Positions 42,128-51,408 of a stretch of 64,000 nucleotides of DNA are shown here, one piece after another (within the stretch, counting starts at the first letter, position 1; the number at the start of each line of letters is the position of its first letter). Source of the DNA: an uncultured Eubacteriales bacterium (GTDB lineage: Bacteria > Bacillota > Clostridia > Christensenellales > Borkfalkiaceae); contig CAJLRM010000003.1 of the NCBI GenBank assembly GCA_905209085.1, positions 186,001 through 250,000 on the forward strand. Direction: 5' to 3'. A program made the position numbers and the translations under genes. Under the pieces are notes generated by a model, which was not told where the DNA came from, made no database searches, and was given only the letters and a program-made list of their open reading frames with translations.

Positions 42128-42374
42128 GAAACTCGGAAAGAGGAAATTTTGCGCCTGTAAAATTTATTGAGTTCCGACGCGTTTAAAAAGGAACGGAAAT
42201 CGTCGGGATTGGGAAAACCTGCAAAAAGGCGTCAATAAAGGGCGAAGGAGCGAACGATTTAAAAAATCCTCAAAAAGAAATTTGCAGACAAAGAAAATAC
42301 TCGGTAGGATACATAAAATGCCGCGTAAAATATAAAGCTGAACATATAGGGCTGAAAGAAACGGGAGTGGCGGA

Positions 42375-44024
42375 ATGAAATTTGTTAAGAAAACGAAAAG
42401 AATTTGGACGGCTCTGATACTCGCCGCGGGATTTGTATTAACTGCCTGCGGGGGGACGGGAGGATCGGAAAGCGGGGAGTCGAATCCCTCCGATCCTTCC
42501 TCCGTTTCCTCCGAAACGGAAAACAGCGCCGTCAAATCATACGAAGTGCCCGACGGCGTGGAGAGATATTCGGGCGCGAAGCTGTATGTGGAGGGGGAGG
42601 AAATTCCCCTTTACGCCACGCGCTACAACGATTCTCAGGTGTGGAGCGCTGCCGCGGCGTCGCGCCGGGAAACGGGCTTTGCCTATTTCGATTTTCAAGG
42701 CTCGGTGCGCGCGAAGATCGTCTACGAGTCCGAAGTGGACAGCGCGTATCTCGTCCGGCCTTCCGCTTACGGGGTCCTCGCTTCCGTGACAAAAGAAAAC
42801 CGCAGCGTCGAATTCGTGCTGGACGCGGCGGACAACTACACGGTGGAGCCTGTTTCTTCCCCCAAGCAGGCGATTTATCTTTTCTGCAATCCGATCGGGA
42901 AAGAGGAATTTACCGCTGAATCGGAAGAAGTCAAAAACGGAAACGTCCTCTATTTCGGCGCGGGGCTGCATACGGCGGCAAACGACAGTCGGATAGGCCC
43001 GGGCAACGTCGTGAGAGTGCGTTCGGGGCAGACGGTCTATCTCGCTTCGGGCGCCGTGCTGCGGGCCAAGATACAGGGCGATAATGTGTCGGGCGTGCGC
43101 GTGGCGGGGCGGGGAATCCTCGACGGCAGCGCTTTCGTGCGCGATCCGGGCGCAGGGCTGGCAACCGTGCCTATCGAATTCAACCGCTGTACGGACGTCG
43201 TCGTGGAGGATATCGTCCTCAACGATCCCGCGGGGTGGTGCGTGCAATATTATTTCGTCGAGGGAGGCAGAATCGACAACGTGCGGATGCTGTCGAGTCG
43301 TTCGAACGGCGACGGCGTGAGTCTGCAATCGTGTAAGAATATCACCGTTTCCCGCGTATTTGCGAGGACGTGGGACGATTGCCTCGTCGTCAAAAATTAT
43401 CCCGAGTGGTCGGATCGTTCCAAACAGGGCGCAACGGAAAATATCCTCTTCGAATACTGCACTATCTGGGCGGATCTGGCTCAATGTATGGAAGTGGGAT
43501 ACGAAACGGTGGGGAAAACCATGCAGAATATTACCTTCCGCGACATTACCGTCCTGCACGCCTTTCATAAGCCCGTGATGAGTATTCACAACGGAAACAA
43601 CGCGGATATAAAACGGGTCGTCTTTGAAAACATCACCGTGGAAGACGCTTCGATGGGACAGGGGGACTCCAATGGAAACAGACAGCTGGCGGAGTTCACG
43701 GCAGTGTACAGCGCTTCCTGGTCGGACGGGCACGGCGTGACGGAACTGGGAAGCATAGACGGGGTCACCGTTTCAAACGTCTGGGTATACAGTGCGAAAA
43801 CGCCCATCGAATATCGCGTATACGGCAGCGAAGACACGCGTTCGGACTATGCGGGGAGCCTGCATTATGTCGATAACGTCACCTTCGACGGCATCAAAAT
43901 CGGGACGAAGACGGAGAGCGAACAGACGGCAAAGCTGTATACGAACGAATACGCGCGCAACGTAAAATTTCTTTCGAGGGCAAGCTCCGAAATTTCGGGC
44001 GCCGCCGTTTACGGAAAAAAATAA
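42375..44024 (+). CDS. Beta-helix glycosidase lipoprotein (GH28/GH49-like)
   Basis: 549 aa, exported lipoprotein: lipobox LTAC with Cys25, then a Gly/Ser/Glu-rich tether to about residue 55. Residues 60-175 form a beta-sandwich, and from about 190 on there is a right-handed parallel beta-helix with repeated hydrophobic rungs (VSGVRVAGRGILDG, VVVEDIVLND and onward). The active-site region resembles polygalacturonases and dextranases: NGDG (311-314) and WDD (334-335 are the Asp pair). The GHG motif of classical GH28 is not evident; DLAQCMEVGYE occupies that region. Substrate uncertain: pectic or other acidic glycans, or alpha-glucans. Paralogue of the gene at 44445. Start ATG after GGGAGTGG. 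Confidence 0.78.
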   Translation: MKFVKKTKRIWTALILAAGFVLTACGGTGGSESGESNPSDPSSVSSETENSAVKSYEVPDGVERYSGAKLYVEGEEIPLYATRYNDSQVWSAAAASRRETGFAYFDFQGSVRAKIVYESEVDSAYLVRPSAYGVLASVTKENRSVEFVLDAADNYTVEPVSSPKQAIYLFCNPIGKEEFTAESEEVKNGNVLYFGAGLHTAANDSRIGPGNVVRVRSGQTVYLASGAVLRAKIQGDNVSGVRVAGRGILDGSAFVRDPGAGLATVPIEFNRCTDVVVEDIVLNDPAGWCVQYYFVEGGRIDNVRMLSSRSNGDGVSLQSCKNITVSRVFARTWDDCLVVKNYPEWSDRSKQGATENILFEYCTIWADLAQCMEVGYETVGKTMQNITFRDITVLHAFHKPVMSIHNGNNADIKRVVFENITVEDASMGQGDSNGNRQLAEFTAVYSASWSDGHGVTELGSIDGVTVSNVWVYSAKTPIEYRVYGSEDTRSDYAGSLHYVDNVTFDGIKIGTKTESEQTAKLYTNEYARNVKFLSRASSEISGAAVYGKK

Positions 44025-44444
44025 AGAGCGTTGCTGCAAAAAATAGAAGAAGTCGCCGCGCAGGACAGAGAACGCCATAGTAAGATCGCGGATAGCAAGG
44101 TAAGAATTAGAGGATGCCGTGAGGCAAGACCGAGGATGACAAGAGGAACGAGGAAATGTTGTGATAGGGGGACACACGGGAAAAAATCTCTCTTTTTAAC
44201 CGAAAGGGCAGGCGGCGCACAGCGGATTTTTAACGGCGCTTTGCGGCGCGGAGAAAAAGGACAAAAGGCATAGGCGCCGCGAAAAGACGGCGCGCGTCGG
44301 GCGGAAGAAATCGGGGAAAGTGACGGATTGCCCGCCTATTTTGCAGTTTTACCGCCTTGTTATGGAATAAAGAATCGTTTATAATAGTTGTGTAACAGAT
44401 AGGACGGGGAAAGCCGTCGAAAAAATCGAAAAACGGAGGCAACA
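44025..44444. other. Intergenic region between the two beta-helix genes
   Basis: 420 bp. It contains a promoter at 44357-44385 for the downstream gene. No convincing terminator is visible for the upstream gene; GCGGCGC-rich inverted patches near 44240-44300 are weak. Confidence 0.5.
44357..44385 (+). promoter_or_regulatory. Promoter of the second beta-helix gene
   Basis: TTGTTA (44357-44362), 17 bp, TATAAT (44380-44385). The same TTGTTA-17-TATAAT combination drives the ABC transporter operon at 55278. Confidence 0.8.
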
Positions 44445-47060
44445 ATGAAATTCGGAAAATCGTTTGGAACAATTTTCGTTTCGATGATATTGGGAATGAC
44501 GACCGTATTGGGCGCCTGCGGCGGGGGAGGCAAAGACGATTCTTCCGTCGATTCCTCGTCGTCCGCGGAACAGCCGCTCGATAAAGTGACGGCGACGAAA
44601 GTGGTCACTTACGACGGTCCTTCCATTTTGGAATCGTCGGATAAAGTGGATATTTCCGTAGAGGGAAAAGACCTTTTCGTGTACGAATCGCGGGTCAACC
44701 ATAAGCGCATGAACGACTGGGCGGTGCCCGCCACCACGGCGCCCGTCGCCGTTTTCGATTTCGAGGGAAAGGTAAAAGTGGAGGTGACGATAAAGGGCAT
44801 CAGCAGCGTGTCTTCCGCCGTCGTCCGTCCTCTTTCCTACGGCGTGGAGCCGACGATAGACGGAAACAAAATCAGCTTTACGCTCACTCAGCCCGTTCCG
44901 TACGTCGTGGAGTACGACGGAAAGACGGAAGAGGCGATTCACATCTTCGCCAATACTCCCGAAACGGACGAGGAAAAGATTGACCCCGAAAACGTGCCCG
45001 AAAATACCGTCTATATCGGACCGGGCGTATATAAAGCGGACGCCATTCCCGTCACCAAGGACAACGTGACGGTGTATATCGCGGGGGGCGCCGTCGTGTA
45101 CGGCAATATCCGCGCCGAACAGGTGAAGAATCTCACCATCCGCGGTCGCGGCATCATCGACGGCTTCATTTATCCGAGGACCAAGGATTCCGAATACACT
45201 CTGCCCATAGAACTGAAAAACTGCAAAGACGTCGAGATTTCCGATTTGACCTTTCTCGATCCCGCGGGCTGGGTAATGACTTTATATCATTGCGAAAACG
45301 TGAAGGTGAACGACGTCAAGATGATCACCGCCCGCTCTAACGGGGACGGCATCAGCGTGCAGTCGTGTAAGGACGTCGACGTGAAGGGCGGCTTTATCCG
45401 CGGCTGGGACGACGCGCTCGTCGTCAAAAACAAGGACCGCGGCGTGACCGAAAACGTTTCCTTCGACGGCGTCACGATTTGGACCGACCTCGCTCAAAGC
45501 ATGGAGGTGGGCTACGAAACGGACGGGGAATATATCAGGGATATCACTTTCGAAAACATCACCGTCCTGCATAATTTCCACAAGCCCGTCATCAGCATCC
45601 ACAACGCGGACGACGCCAAAATCAACGGCGTCACCTTCCGCAATATCACCGTGGAGGACGCACAGATGCAGGCGGATACCCCCGCCGACGTTTCGGACGA
45701 TCTGCTCATCGATTTCTCTATCGCGTACAGTCCCGTATGGTCGGTGACGGACGCGCGCGGCACGATCGAAAACGTGACGGTGGATAACGTATTGGTGCTC
45801 AATCAGAAGCAGGGTATCTCTTCAAAAATGGCGGGATATTCCGAAAGCAATATGATCAAGAACGTCACGTTCAACAACATCAAGCTCGTTGACAAGGAAG
45901 TCCGTTCGGCGGAGGATCTGTTCATGAACAGCAATTCGAACGTCAACGGCGTCAAATATTCCTATTCCGGCGCGGGCGCGACGGGCGCAAAGCTGTACGA
46001 ACGTTACGAACTGGCGCTCGCCGACGGAGATACCGCCGAGGTGTCCGCCGTGGAAGGAATAGAACAGGAAGGCGTCCTCGTGCCGTCGTTCAGCAAAATA
46101 GAACAGCAGGAAATCTTCAACGGCGTCAAGGCGACGGGCGATTTCACCGTTTCGGCGACGCACGGCAAGGGCACGAAGACCACCGCCTCTCCCGACGACG
46201 GCTCGGGCGATTGGTCGGCGGCGGGCGCGGGAGCCGAAAAACTGCTGGACGGCGACCTCGATTCCGCCTGGATCGGCAAATCGGGCATGAAGGAAGAAGA
46301 CGAATTTATCGCGTTGACTATCAAATTCGACGAGCCTAAGACCATCGGCTCGGTGCGCATCCACACGGAAGGACAGTACGCGCAGAAATACCACATGGTG
46401 GCGTATAACGTAACGGAAAAAGCGGACGGCACCGACGCCTACCGGCTCATCGGCACCTACGACTTCGATCTGAGTCCTGCGACGGGCAACTATGCGGACA
46501 TCAAGATCGCCAGCAAGGAATATACGGGACTGCAATTCCGGCTTTTCAATACGCAGGGGTTGTTATATCCCAAGACGATGAAGCTGACGGAGATAGAATT
46601 CTATCCCACCTCGCTCACCTTCCAAAAGGCCGTGTACGCCTCCGAGTACGAGGACGTATATGTGGCGGGCAATGCGGTGGACGGCAACGCTTCCTCCTAC
46701 TTCGAAACGAAGAAGGGAATGTGGCCCGCCTATATCGCCGTGGACATGGGCGCCGTCTACGATATAAAATATATCAATATTCATCTGCCGCCGCTCATGA
46801 CGTGGGAGCCGCGCACGCAGAACATTGAAATTCAGATCAGCACGGACGCTTGGTCGAGCGGAATGACCATCGATCAGATCCATTTCACGACGTTGATAGA
46901 GGGGAAAGGTTATACCTTTGACCCCGCTACGGGAAACGTCGTCGCCTTGGTGCTGGATACTCCCGTCCCCGCGAGATTCGTAAAGCTCGTATACAGGTCG
47001 AATTCCTCGCTCGGGGGCTACGGGGCACAAATCAGCGAACTGTCGGTATTCGGCGCTTAA
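44445..47060 (+). CDS. Beta-helix glycosidase lipoprotein with two C-terminal discoidin-like domains
   Basis: 871 aa. Lipobox LGAC (Cys25), Ser-rich tether, N-terminal beta-sandwich, then a beta-helix like that of the 42375 product, with SNGDG (298-302) and WDD (321-323), and FDGVTIWTDLAQSMEVGYE aligning with its paralogue. The added C-terminus has two F5/8 type C (discoidin/CBM32-like) domains: about residues 590-715 (AEKLLDGDLDSAWIGKSG...) and 720-871 (GNAVDGNASSYFETKKG...VDMGAVYDIKYINIHL), presumably for glycan binding. It should be anchored outside the membrane and act on complex glycans. GGAGGC precedes the ATG. It is followed after 46 bp by the 975-aa surface protein, probably in the same transcript. 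Confidence 0.82.
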   Translation: MKFGKSFGTIFVSMILGMTTVLGACGGGGKDDSSVDSSSSAEQPLDKVTATKVVTYDGPSILESSDKVDISVEGKDLFVYESRVNHKRMNDWAVPATTAPVAVFDFEGKVKVEVTIKGISSVSSAVVRPLSYGVEPTIDGNKISFTLTQPVPYVVEYDGKTEEAIHIFANTPETDEEKIDPENVPENTVYIGPGVYKADAIPVTKDNVTVYIAGGAVVYGNIRAEQVKNLTIRGRGIIDGFIYPRTKDSEYTLPIELKNCKDVEISDLTFLDPAGWVMTLYHCENVKVNDVKMITARSNGDGISVQSCKDVDVKGGFIRGWDDALVVKNKDRGVTENVSFDGVTIWTDLAQSMEVGYETDGEYIRDITFENITVLHNFHKPVISIHNADDAKINGVTFRNITVEDAQMQADTPADVSDDLLIDFSIAYSPVWSVTDARGTIENVTVDNVLVLNQKQGISSKMAGYSESNMIKNVTFNNIKLVDKEVRSAEDLFMNSNSNVNGVKYSYSGAGATGAKLYERYELALADGDTAEVSAVEGIEQEGVLVPSFSKIEQQEIFNGVKATGDFTVSATHGKGTKTTASPDDGSGDWSAAGAGAEKLLDGDLDSAWIGKSGMKEEDEFIALTIKFDEPKTIGSVRIHTEGQYAQKYHMVAYNVTEKADGTDAYRLIGTYDFDLSPATGNYADIKIASKEYTGLQFRLFNTQGLLYPKTMKLTEIEFYPTSLTFQKAVYASEYEDVYVAGNAVDGNASSYFETKKGMWPAYIAVDMGAVYDIKYINIHLPPLMTWEPRTQNIEIQISTDAWSSGMTIDQIHFTTLIEGKGYTFDPATGNVVALVLDTPVPARFVKLVYRSNSSLGGYGAQISELSVFGA

Positions 47061-47106
47061 AGCGCGGGGAACCGTTGGGTCACAATTAATATTCAGGAGG
47101 AAAAGA

Positions 47107-50034
47107 ATGAAAAAGAGTGTAAAACAGGGCGTCAATTTCGCGTTCGCGATGACGCTGGTATGCTCGCTGGGCGCGGGGGTCGCAGTATGGGAAGCCGACG
47201 CCGCCACCGCGGACGTCACGGAAGACGGCGTGTACGTGGGGCGCGCATTCGATGCCGATTACGACAAGATGCTGGAAGATTTCGCCGCGGCTGCGCCCGC
47301 CAATACGTCCGCCGTTTACGCGGACGACGCGGTGCTCAGCGTCACCTACAACGGCGACGAAAATTCCAAGACCATGGACGACGCCATCTACAAGATTTCT
47401 TCGGGAACGGTGACTGCCACCACTCCTTGGCCGTATACCCATCTCGTCTTTGAGATGAGTTCGCCCGACGGCAGCGCAAAGCTCGGAGAGATGGGATTGT
47501 ATCTGCGGGAGCTGGAAGACGCTTCCACGTACGGACCCGTAGACTTCGACGCGGATCTTTTGGATCCCGCCTCGGCGACGGAGATCGGCGCTTCCAAGAC
47601 GAAAATCGCCGTCGATATGCAGACTTACGCCACGAATGCGGAGCTTACCTCGATGGTGAACAACGGGATTGCGGGATATCACCTCGTGGCGAAAGCGGGA
47701 CAGACGGGCACCGTACTTCTCCACGACGTCTATCTCGCCAATGTGGACGGGGACGAAATTCCCGACTTCAAGGCGCAGGGAACCAAAGCGCTCGCCGATT
47801 TCGAAAACGGCACCAAGACGGATCAGAAAATAGATTCCTCTATTTATTGGTGCGGCAGTCAGGTGGGCGTCGTCATCCCCAAACACGTCGTGTTATCCGA
47901 CAGTTCCTATACGTTTGCGGCGACGGAGTACGAGTATTCCAACCTCGCCGTGACCGTGCGGGGAAGCGGTGCGCTCTCCGTCAACAATAAGGCGTGGTCG
48001 GCGTTGAAAGGACCCGACGGGGAGGCGGTTCCCGCCATCTCCGCGGACAAATTCACCACTTACGTCATCGATCTTGCTTCTTCCGGGCTGGGAAGCTCCA
48101 AAGCGGCGTTTGCGCTCGCCGCGACGGGCGTCGTCGACGTTCAGAACGCTTTTCTCACCGATATGGAAGTAATGGACGCGGGCATCCAGCAAATTCCCTT
48201 CCTCGACACGAAGAGCGCGGCGAGGGTGGACGACTTCACCTACGCGAGTTCCGTTTACGACAATTACGACGACGCGGTCAAGGATACGGCGAACGCGGAC
48301 GCGGGCGTACAGTATCGGCTCTCTTACAGCAACGCGGATAAAGTGGCCGTGGCGAACGGCGCGCTCGTATTCGACGCGACCAACCTCGGCGACGGCTATA
48401 TCAACTTCAAAACGCAGTCCGTAAAAAATATTTCGGACTATCAATATTTCGTGCTCAAAGTCAAGGGCGAAGGAGCCGCCTCTCTTAACGGATTCCGTTT
48501 CGGACTCGGCGTAGACGGCACGGCTACGCCCATCGTCTGGGGCAACGGCGGACTTAAATCGGATACCAATCTCACGATCCCCGCGCTCGGCGGAGCCAAT
48601 CCCTACACGACGGCGGACGGATGGCAGTATATCGTCGTGGACGTGGCGGCGAGCGGACTTACGGCCGGCAACACCGTGGATATGTATTACAGCGGAGAAG
48701 GCAAGCTGATGATAGACGAAATATTCTATTGCAACGGCTTGGCGCGCGGCGGCGAAATGCAGGCGCATCCCATCGTGACGGAGGAAACGGTCATTCCCGA
48801 AACGGGATATCAGTACGTTTGGGGCGGCGGCGACGCGACTGCTAAGATAGGGGGCAGGTATTTGACGTTCGAGGCAAAAGCCGAAAACGGCGGCACTTTG
48901 GACGGACTTCGTTTCGCCTTTGACGGCAGTACGGTTTCTCCCATTTGGCTGAGCAAAAACGCCGAGGGAACGGCGGTCGGCATGGACGGAAATCTCCTGC
49001 CCGCCGTCACGGGAGAATATCAGACCTTTATCATCGACCTCGAAAAGAGCGGCGTAAAAGACTGGTCCGCGATCACGAAAATTCACCTGCACGCGACTGT
49101 GGAGGCGGGCAAGGTGTCGGTGAAAAATATCGGCTTTGCGACGCACAAGATCGTAGAGAAAAACACGATCGATTTCATGACGACGGAGGGGAGTTATACC
49201 TCGGACGGCGGCGCCTATAAATACCTCGCGGGCTTCGACGTATCGGGCAACACGGCGTTCAACCGCTATCTCGCTATAAAGGCGAAGGGCACGGAAGGCA
49301 TTATGGACGACGAACTGCGCCTCGAATTCGTGAGCGACAGCGGCAGCGTAACGGCGTATTGGAAGGACAACGAAACGCTCCTTCTCGATCCCGACGGAGC
49401 GGCTTTAAAGGCGATCTCTGCCGACTATCAGACCTTCTATATCGATCTCGACGCCATCGGCGTGCCGAGAGATTTCAAGAACCTGCACATTCATTCCACG
49501 GGCAACACCACGGCGACCTTGACCATCGCCAGCATCGGCTTTGCGACGACGGACGCGTACAAATATGCGGATATCGTCATGCCGACTTTCGATTCCGTCA
49601 AGCCTACGGTGAACATCACGACGCCGGCGACTGCGGTGGAAGGAGATAAGATTACCGTGACCTACACGGCGAGCGACAACGTGACGGCGACGGAAAAGCT
49701 GACGGTGAGCATAGACGTCACCTTGGCGGGAAAGCCCGTCGAACTCGATGCGGATAACGCTTTCGTGGCTTCGGAGGGCAGCTATATCGTCACCGTGACC
49801 GTCACGGACGAGGAGGGAAATACCGCTTCCGCGACGCAGACGATCACCGTTGCAAAAAATTCGGGCGGCGGATCCGATTCGGGTGACCCGAACAGTTCTT
49901 CCGGCGGCGGGGCCGAGCCCGCGGGCGGCTGCAACGGCTGCGGAAGTATCGTTTCCGCGGGAATCGTGGGCGGCTCCGTACTGATCGCGGGCGTCGCGGC
50001 GCTGCTCCTGCGCAAGAAGAAGGAAGATCGATAA
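47107..50034 (+). CDS. Large repeat-containing surface protein with C-terminal membrane anchor
   Basis: 975 aa. The signal peptide spans residues 1-33 (ends EADAATA). The body has at least four jelly-roll-like units, each ending with a strand set such as YQTFIIDLEKSGVKDW / KIHLHATVEAG / VSVKNIGFAT and YQTFYIDLDAIGVPRDF / NLHIHSTGNTTA / LTIASIGFAT. These look like non-catalytic carbohydrate-binding folds. An Ig/cadherin-like domain follows (SVKPTVNITTPATAVEGDKI, ending TITVAKN), then a Gly/Ser linker and GGCNGCGSIVSAGIVGGSV...LLLRKKKEDR, a hydrophobic helix with basic tail but no LPxTG. AGGAGG precedes the ATG. Likely glycan capture at the cell surface beside the beta-helix enzyme. Confidence 0.78.
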   Translation: MKKSVKQGVNFAFAMTLVCSLGAGVAVWEADAATADVTEDGVYVGRAFDADYDKMLEDFAAAAPANTSAVYADDAVLSVTYNGDENSKTMDDAIYKISSGTVTATTPWPYTHLVFEMSSPDGSAKLGEMGLYLRELEDASTYGPVDFDADLLDPASATEIGASKTKIAVDMQTYATNAELTSMVNNGIAGYHLVAKAGQTGTVLLHDVYLANVDGDEIPDFKAQGTKALADFENGTKTDQKIDSSIYWCGSQVGVVIPKHVVLSDSSYTFAATEYEYSNLAVTVRGSGALSVNNKAWSALKGPDGEAVPAISADKFTTYVIDLASSGLGSSKAAFALAATGVVDVQNAFLTDMEVMDAGIQQIPFLDTKSAARVDDFTYASSVYDNYDDAVKDTANADAGVQYRLSYSNADKVAVANGALVFDATNLGDGYINFKTQSVKNISDYQYFVLKVKGEGAASLNGFRFGLGVDGTATPIVWGNGGLKSDTNLTIPALGGANPYTTADGWQYIVVDVAASGLTAGNTVDMYYSGEGKLMIDEIFYCNGLARGGEMQAHPIVTEETVIPETGYQYVWGGGDATAKIGGRYLTFEAKAENGGTLDGLRFAFDGSTVSPIWLSKNAEGTAVGMDGNLLPAVTGEYQTFIIDLEKSGVKDWSAITKIHLHATVEAGKVSVKNIGFATHKIVEKNTIDFMTTEGSYTSDGGAYKYLAGFDVSGNTAFNRYLAIKAKGTEGIMDDELRLEFVSDSGSVTAYWKDNETLLLDPDGAALKAISADYQTFYIDLDAIGVPRDFKNLHIHSTGNTTATLTIASIGFATTDAYKYADIVMPTFDSVKPTVNITTPATAVEGDKITVTYTASDNVTATEKLTVSIDVTLAGKPVELDADNAFVASEGSYIVTVTVTDEEGNTASATQTITVAKNSGGGSDSGDPNSSSGGGAEPAGGCNGCGSIVSAGIVGGSVLIAGVAALLLRKKKEDR

Positions 50035-50082
50035 AAGACTTTAAGGAAGGAAGACACGGCCTGTTTTTCCTTCGGACGGCTG

Positions 50083-50116
50083 AAAAAGCAGACGACGTTT
50101 TGTTGTCTGCTTTTTT
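50083..50116 (+). terminator. Terminator of the beta-helix/surface protein operon
   Basis: AAAAAGCAGACGAC pairs with GTTGTCTGCTTTTTT (one wobble) around a short T-rich loop, ending in a T-run. Confidence 0.9.
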
Positions 50117-50137
50117 GGGCGAATCTTTGAAATTTGT

Positions 50138-50164
50138 TTGACAAAAGAAATAAGCGGTTATAAA
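50138..50164 (+). promoter_or_regulatory. Candidate promoter of the YesN/YesM pair
   Basis: TTGACA (50138-50143) and TATAAA (50159-50164) at a short 15-bp spacing. The short spacing is typical of promoters that need an activator or are weak; TAAAAA at 17 bp is an alternative -10. Confidence 0.55.
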
Positions 50165-50193
50165 AAAGCGAGGTCTGCGCGGGAGGACAAACA

Positions 50194-51408
50194 ATGTATA
50201 AATTGGCGATTGTCGACGACGAATATTGGGTGAGAAAGGGCCTGAGCGAAACGATTGAATGGGAAACGTTCGGCGTCGAGGTCGTAGGGACGGCTGCCGA
50301 CGGCGAGGAGGCTCTGAAACTGATCGAGCGCGAGGCTCCCGACATTCTCATCACGGATATGCGGATGCCCGGCATGGACGGCATCGCGTTGATCGGCGCC
50401 ATTTCCGAGCGGGGCTGCGACTGCGCCGTGATCGTATTGAGCGGCTATAAGGATTTCGAGTATGTCAAGGCGACGCTCGAAAACGGCGTTCACGCCTATC
50501 TTTTAAAGCCCGTGGACAACGAACAGCTGATAAAGACCGTCCTCGCGGAAATACGAAAATTGGAAACTTCGCGCGCAAACGCGCGTTATTACACACAGCT
50601 CGAAAAAGAGCTTCCCACCATACACAACAAATTGGTGTACGACGTGCTTTTGGGCAACTTTGACGACGAGGGAACGCTGGCGGAAAAATTCCGCATCTGC
50701 AAACTGTCGGTCCCGGTCTGCGGCGTTCTCGTTTACGCCACCGCAAACGGGGCGGAGGAAGGGGATGCGGAAGGGCTGGACGCCCTCTATAAGAGTCTTT
50801 CCGAAAAGGAATGGGGCGGCTTGAAGCCCGCCGTCGCGGAACGTTACGACAAGTTTGCCGTGGCGCTCGCAGAGGGCGGGAACGAGAAAGAAGCGGCGAA
50901 AAAATGCCGCGCGTTTCTCGACGAGTTCGAAAAGGAGTGCGGAGTAGTGGCGACGATCGCCGTGTGCGGCCCCTATGCGAGGCTGAGCGAAATACGCGGC
51001 TGTTATCACACGGCGAAGCGGATGGTGAAGAACAGGCTTCTGCGCGTGGTGAGCAGCGTTCTGACGCAGGGAGAAACTTTGGGGGACTTTCACCAGGTGG
51101 TGAAAGACGCGGTGGATTATATCTGCCGGCATTACGCGGAAAATATCACGATAAAATCCTGCGCGGGCGCGCTGTACGTCAGCGATTCTCATCTCATGCA
51201 CCTGTTTAAGGAAGACCTCGGCAAGACCTTCAACGAGTATCTCACCGAATACCGCATCGCGCAGGCGAAAAAGATGCTCCGGGAGAGAAAACTGCGCGTT
51301 TACGAGGTGGCTTACGCCGTCGGATACAGCGACGTAAAATATTTCGGGCAGGTATTCAAAAAATACGTAGGGTGTATGCCCAGCGAATACGCGGGGGAGG
51401 ATTTATGA
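50194..51408 (+). CDS. YesN-type response regulator with AraC DNA-binding domain
   Basis: 404 aa. The receiver domain is at residues 1-120 (IVDDEYWVRKGL, phospho-acceptor Asp55 in ILITDMRMPGMDG, conserved Lys in YLLKPVDNEQL). A middle helical region of about 170 residues follows, then a C-terminal AraC HTH pair (ITIKSCAGALYVSDSHLMHLFKEDLGKTFNEYL and VYEVAYAVGYSDVKYFGQVFKKYVGCMPSEYA). Regulators of this kind control extracellular glycan use genes in Bacillota. GGGAGG precedes the ATG, and the TGA overlaps the kinase ATG, so the pair is made together. Likely targets are the neighbouring glycan genes and ABC operon. Confidence 0.93.
   Translation: MYKLAIVDDEYWVRKGLSETIEWETFGVEVVGTAADGEEALKLIEREAPDILITDMRMPGMDGIALIGAISERGCDCAVIVLSGYKDFEYVKATLENGVHAYLLKPVDNEQLIKTVLAEIRKLETSRANARYYTQLEKELPTIHNKLVYDVLLGNFDDEGTLAEKFRICKLSVPVCGVLVYATANGAEEGDAEGLDALYKSLSEKEWGGLKPAVAERYDKFAVALAEGGNEKEAAKKCRAFLDEFEKECGVVATIAVCGPYARLSEIRGCYHTAKRMVKNRLLRVVSSVLTQGETLGDFHQVVKDAVDYICRHYAENITIKSCAGALYVSDSHLMHLFKEDLGKTFNEYLTEYRIAQAKKMLRERKLRVYEVAYAVGYSDVKYFGQVFKKYVGCMPSEYAGEDL

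Larger units (their letters stand above)
41486..42374. other. Long intergenic region before the beta-helix lipoprotein gene
   Basis: 889 bp. It holds the LytTR/DUF3021 terminator, about 450 bp of purine-rich sequence without a supportable gene, an extended -10 promoter with an inverted repeat over its -35 (42086-42127), and a 240-nt leader. Confidence 0.55.

Noticed and set aside
44031..44273. 80-codon frame between the beta-helix genes
   Set aside because: No ribosome binding site, very basic composition and no similarity to a family I know; treated as spacer.
49855..50034. LPxTG sortase signal on the 975-aa protein
   Set aside because: The C-terminus has helix and basic tail but no LPxTG-like pentapeptide; GGCNGCGS occupies that place.
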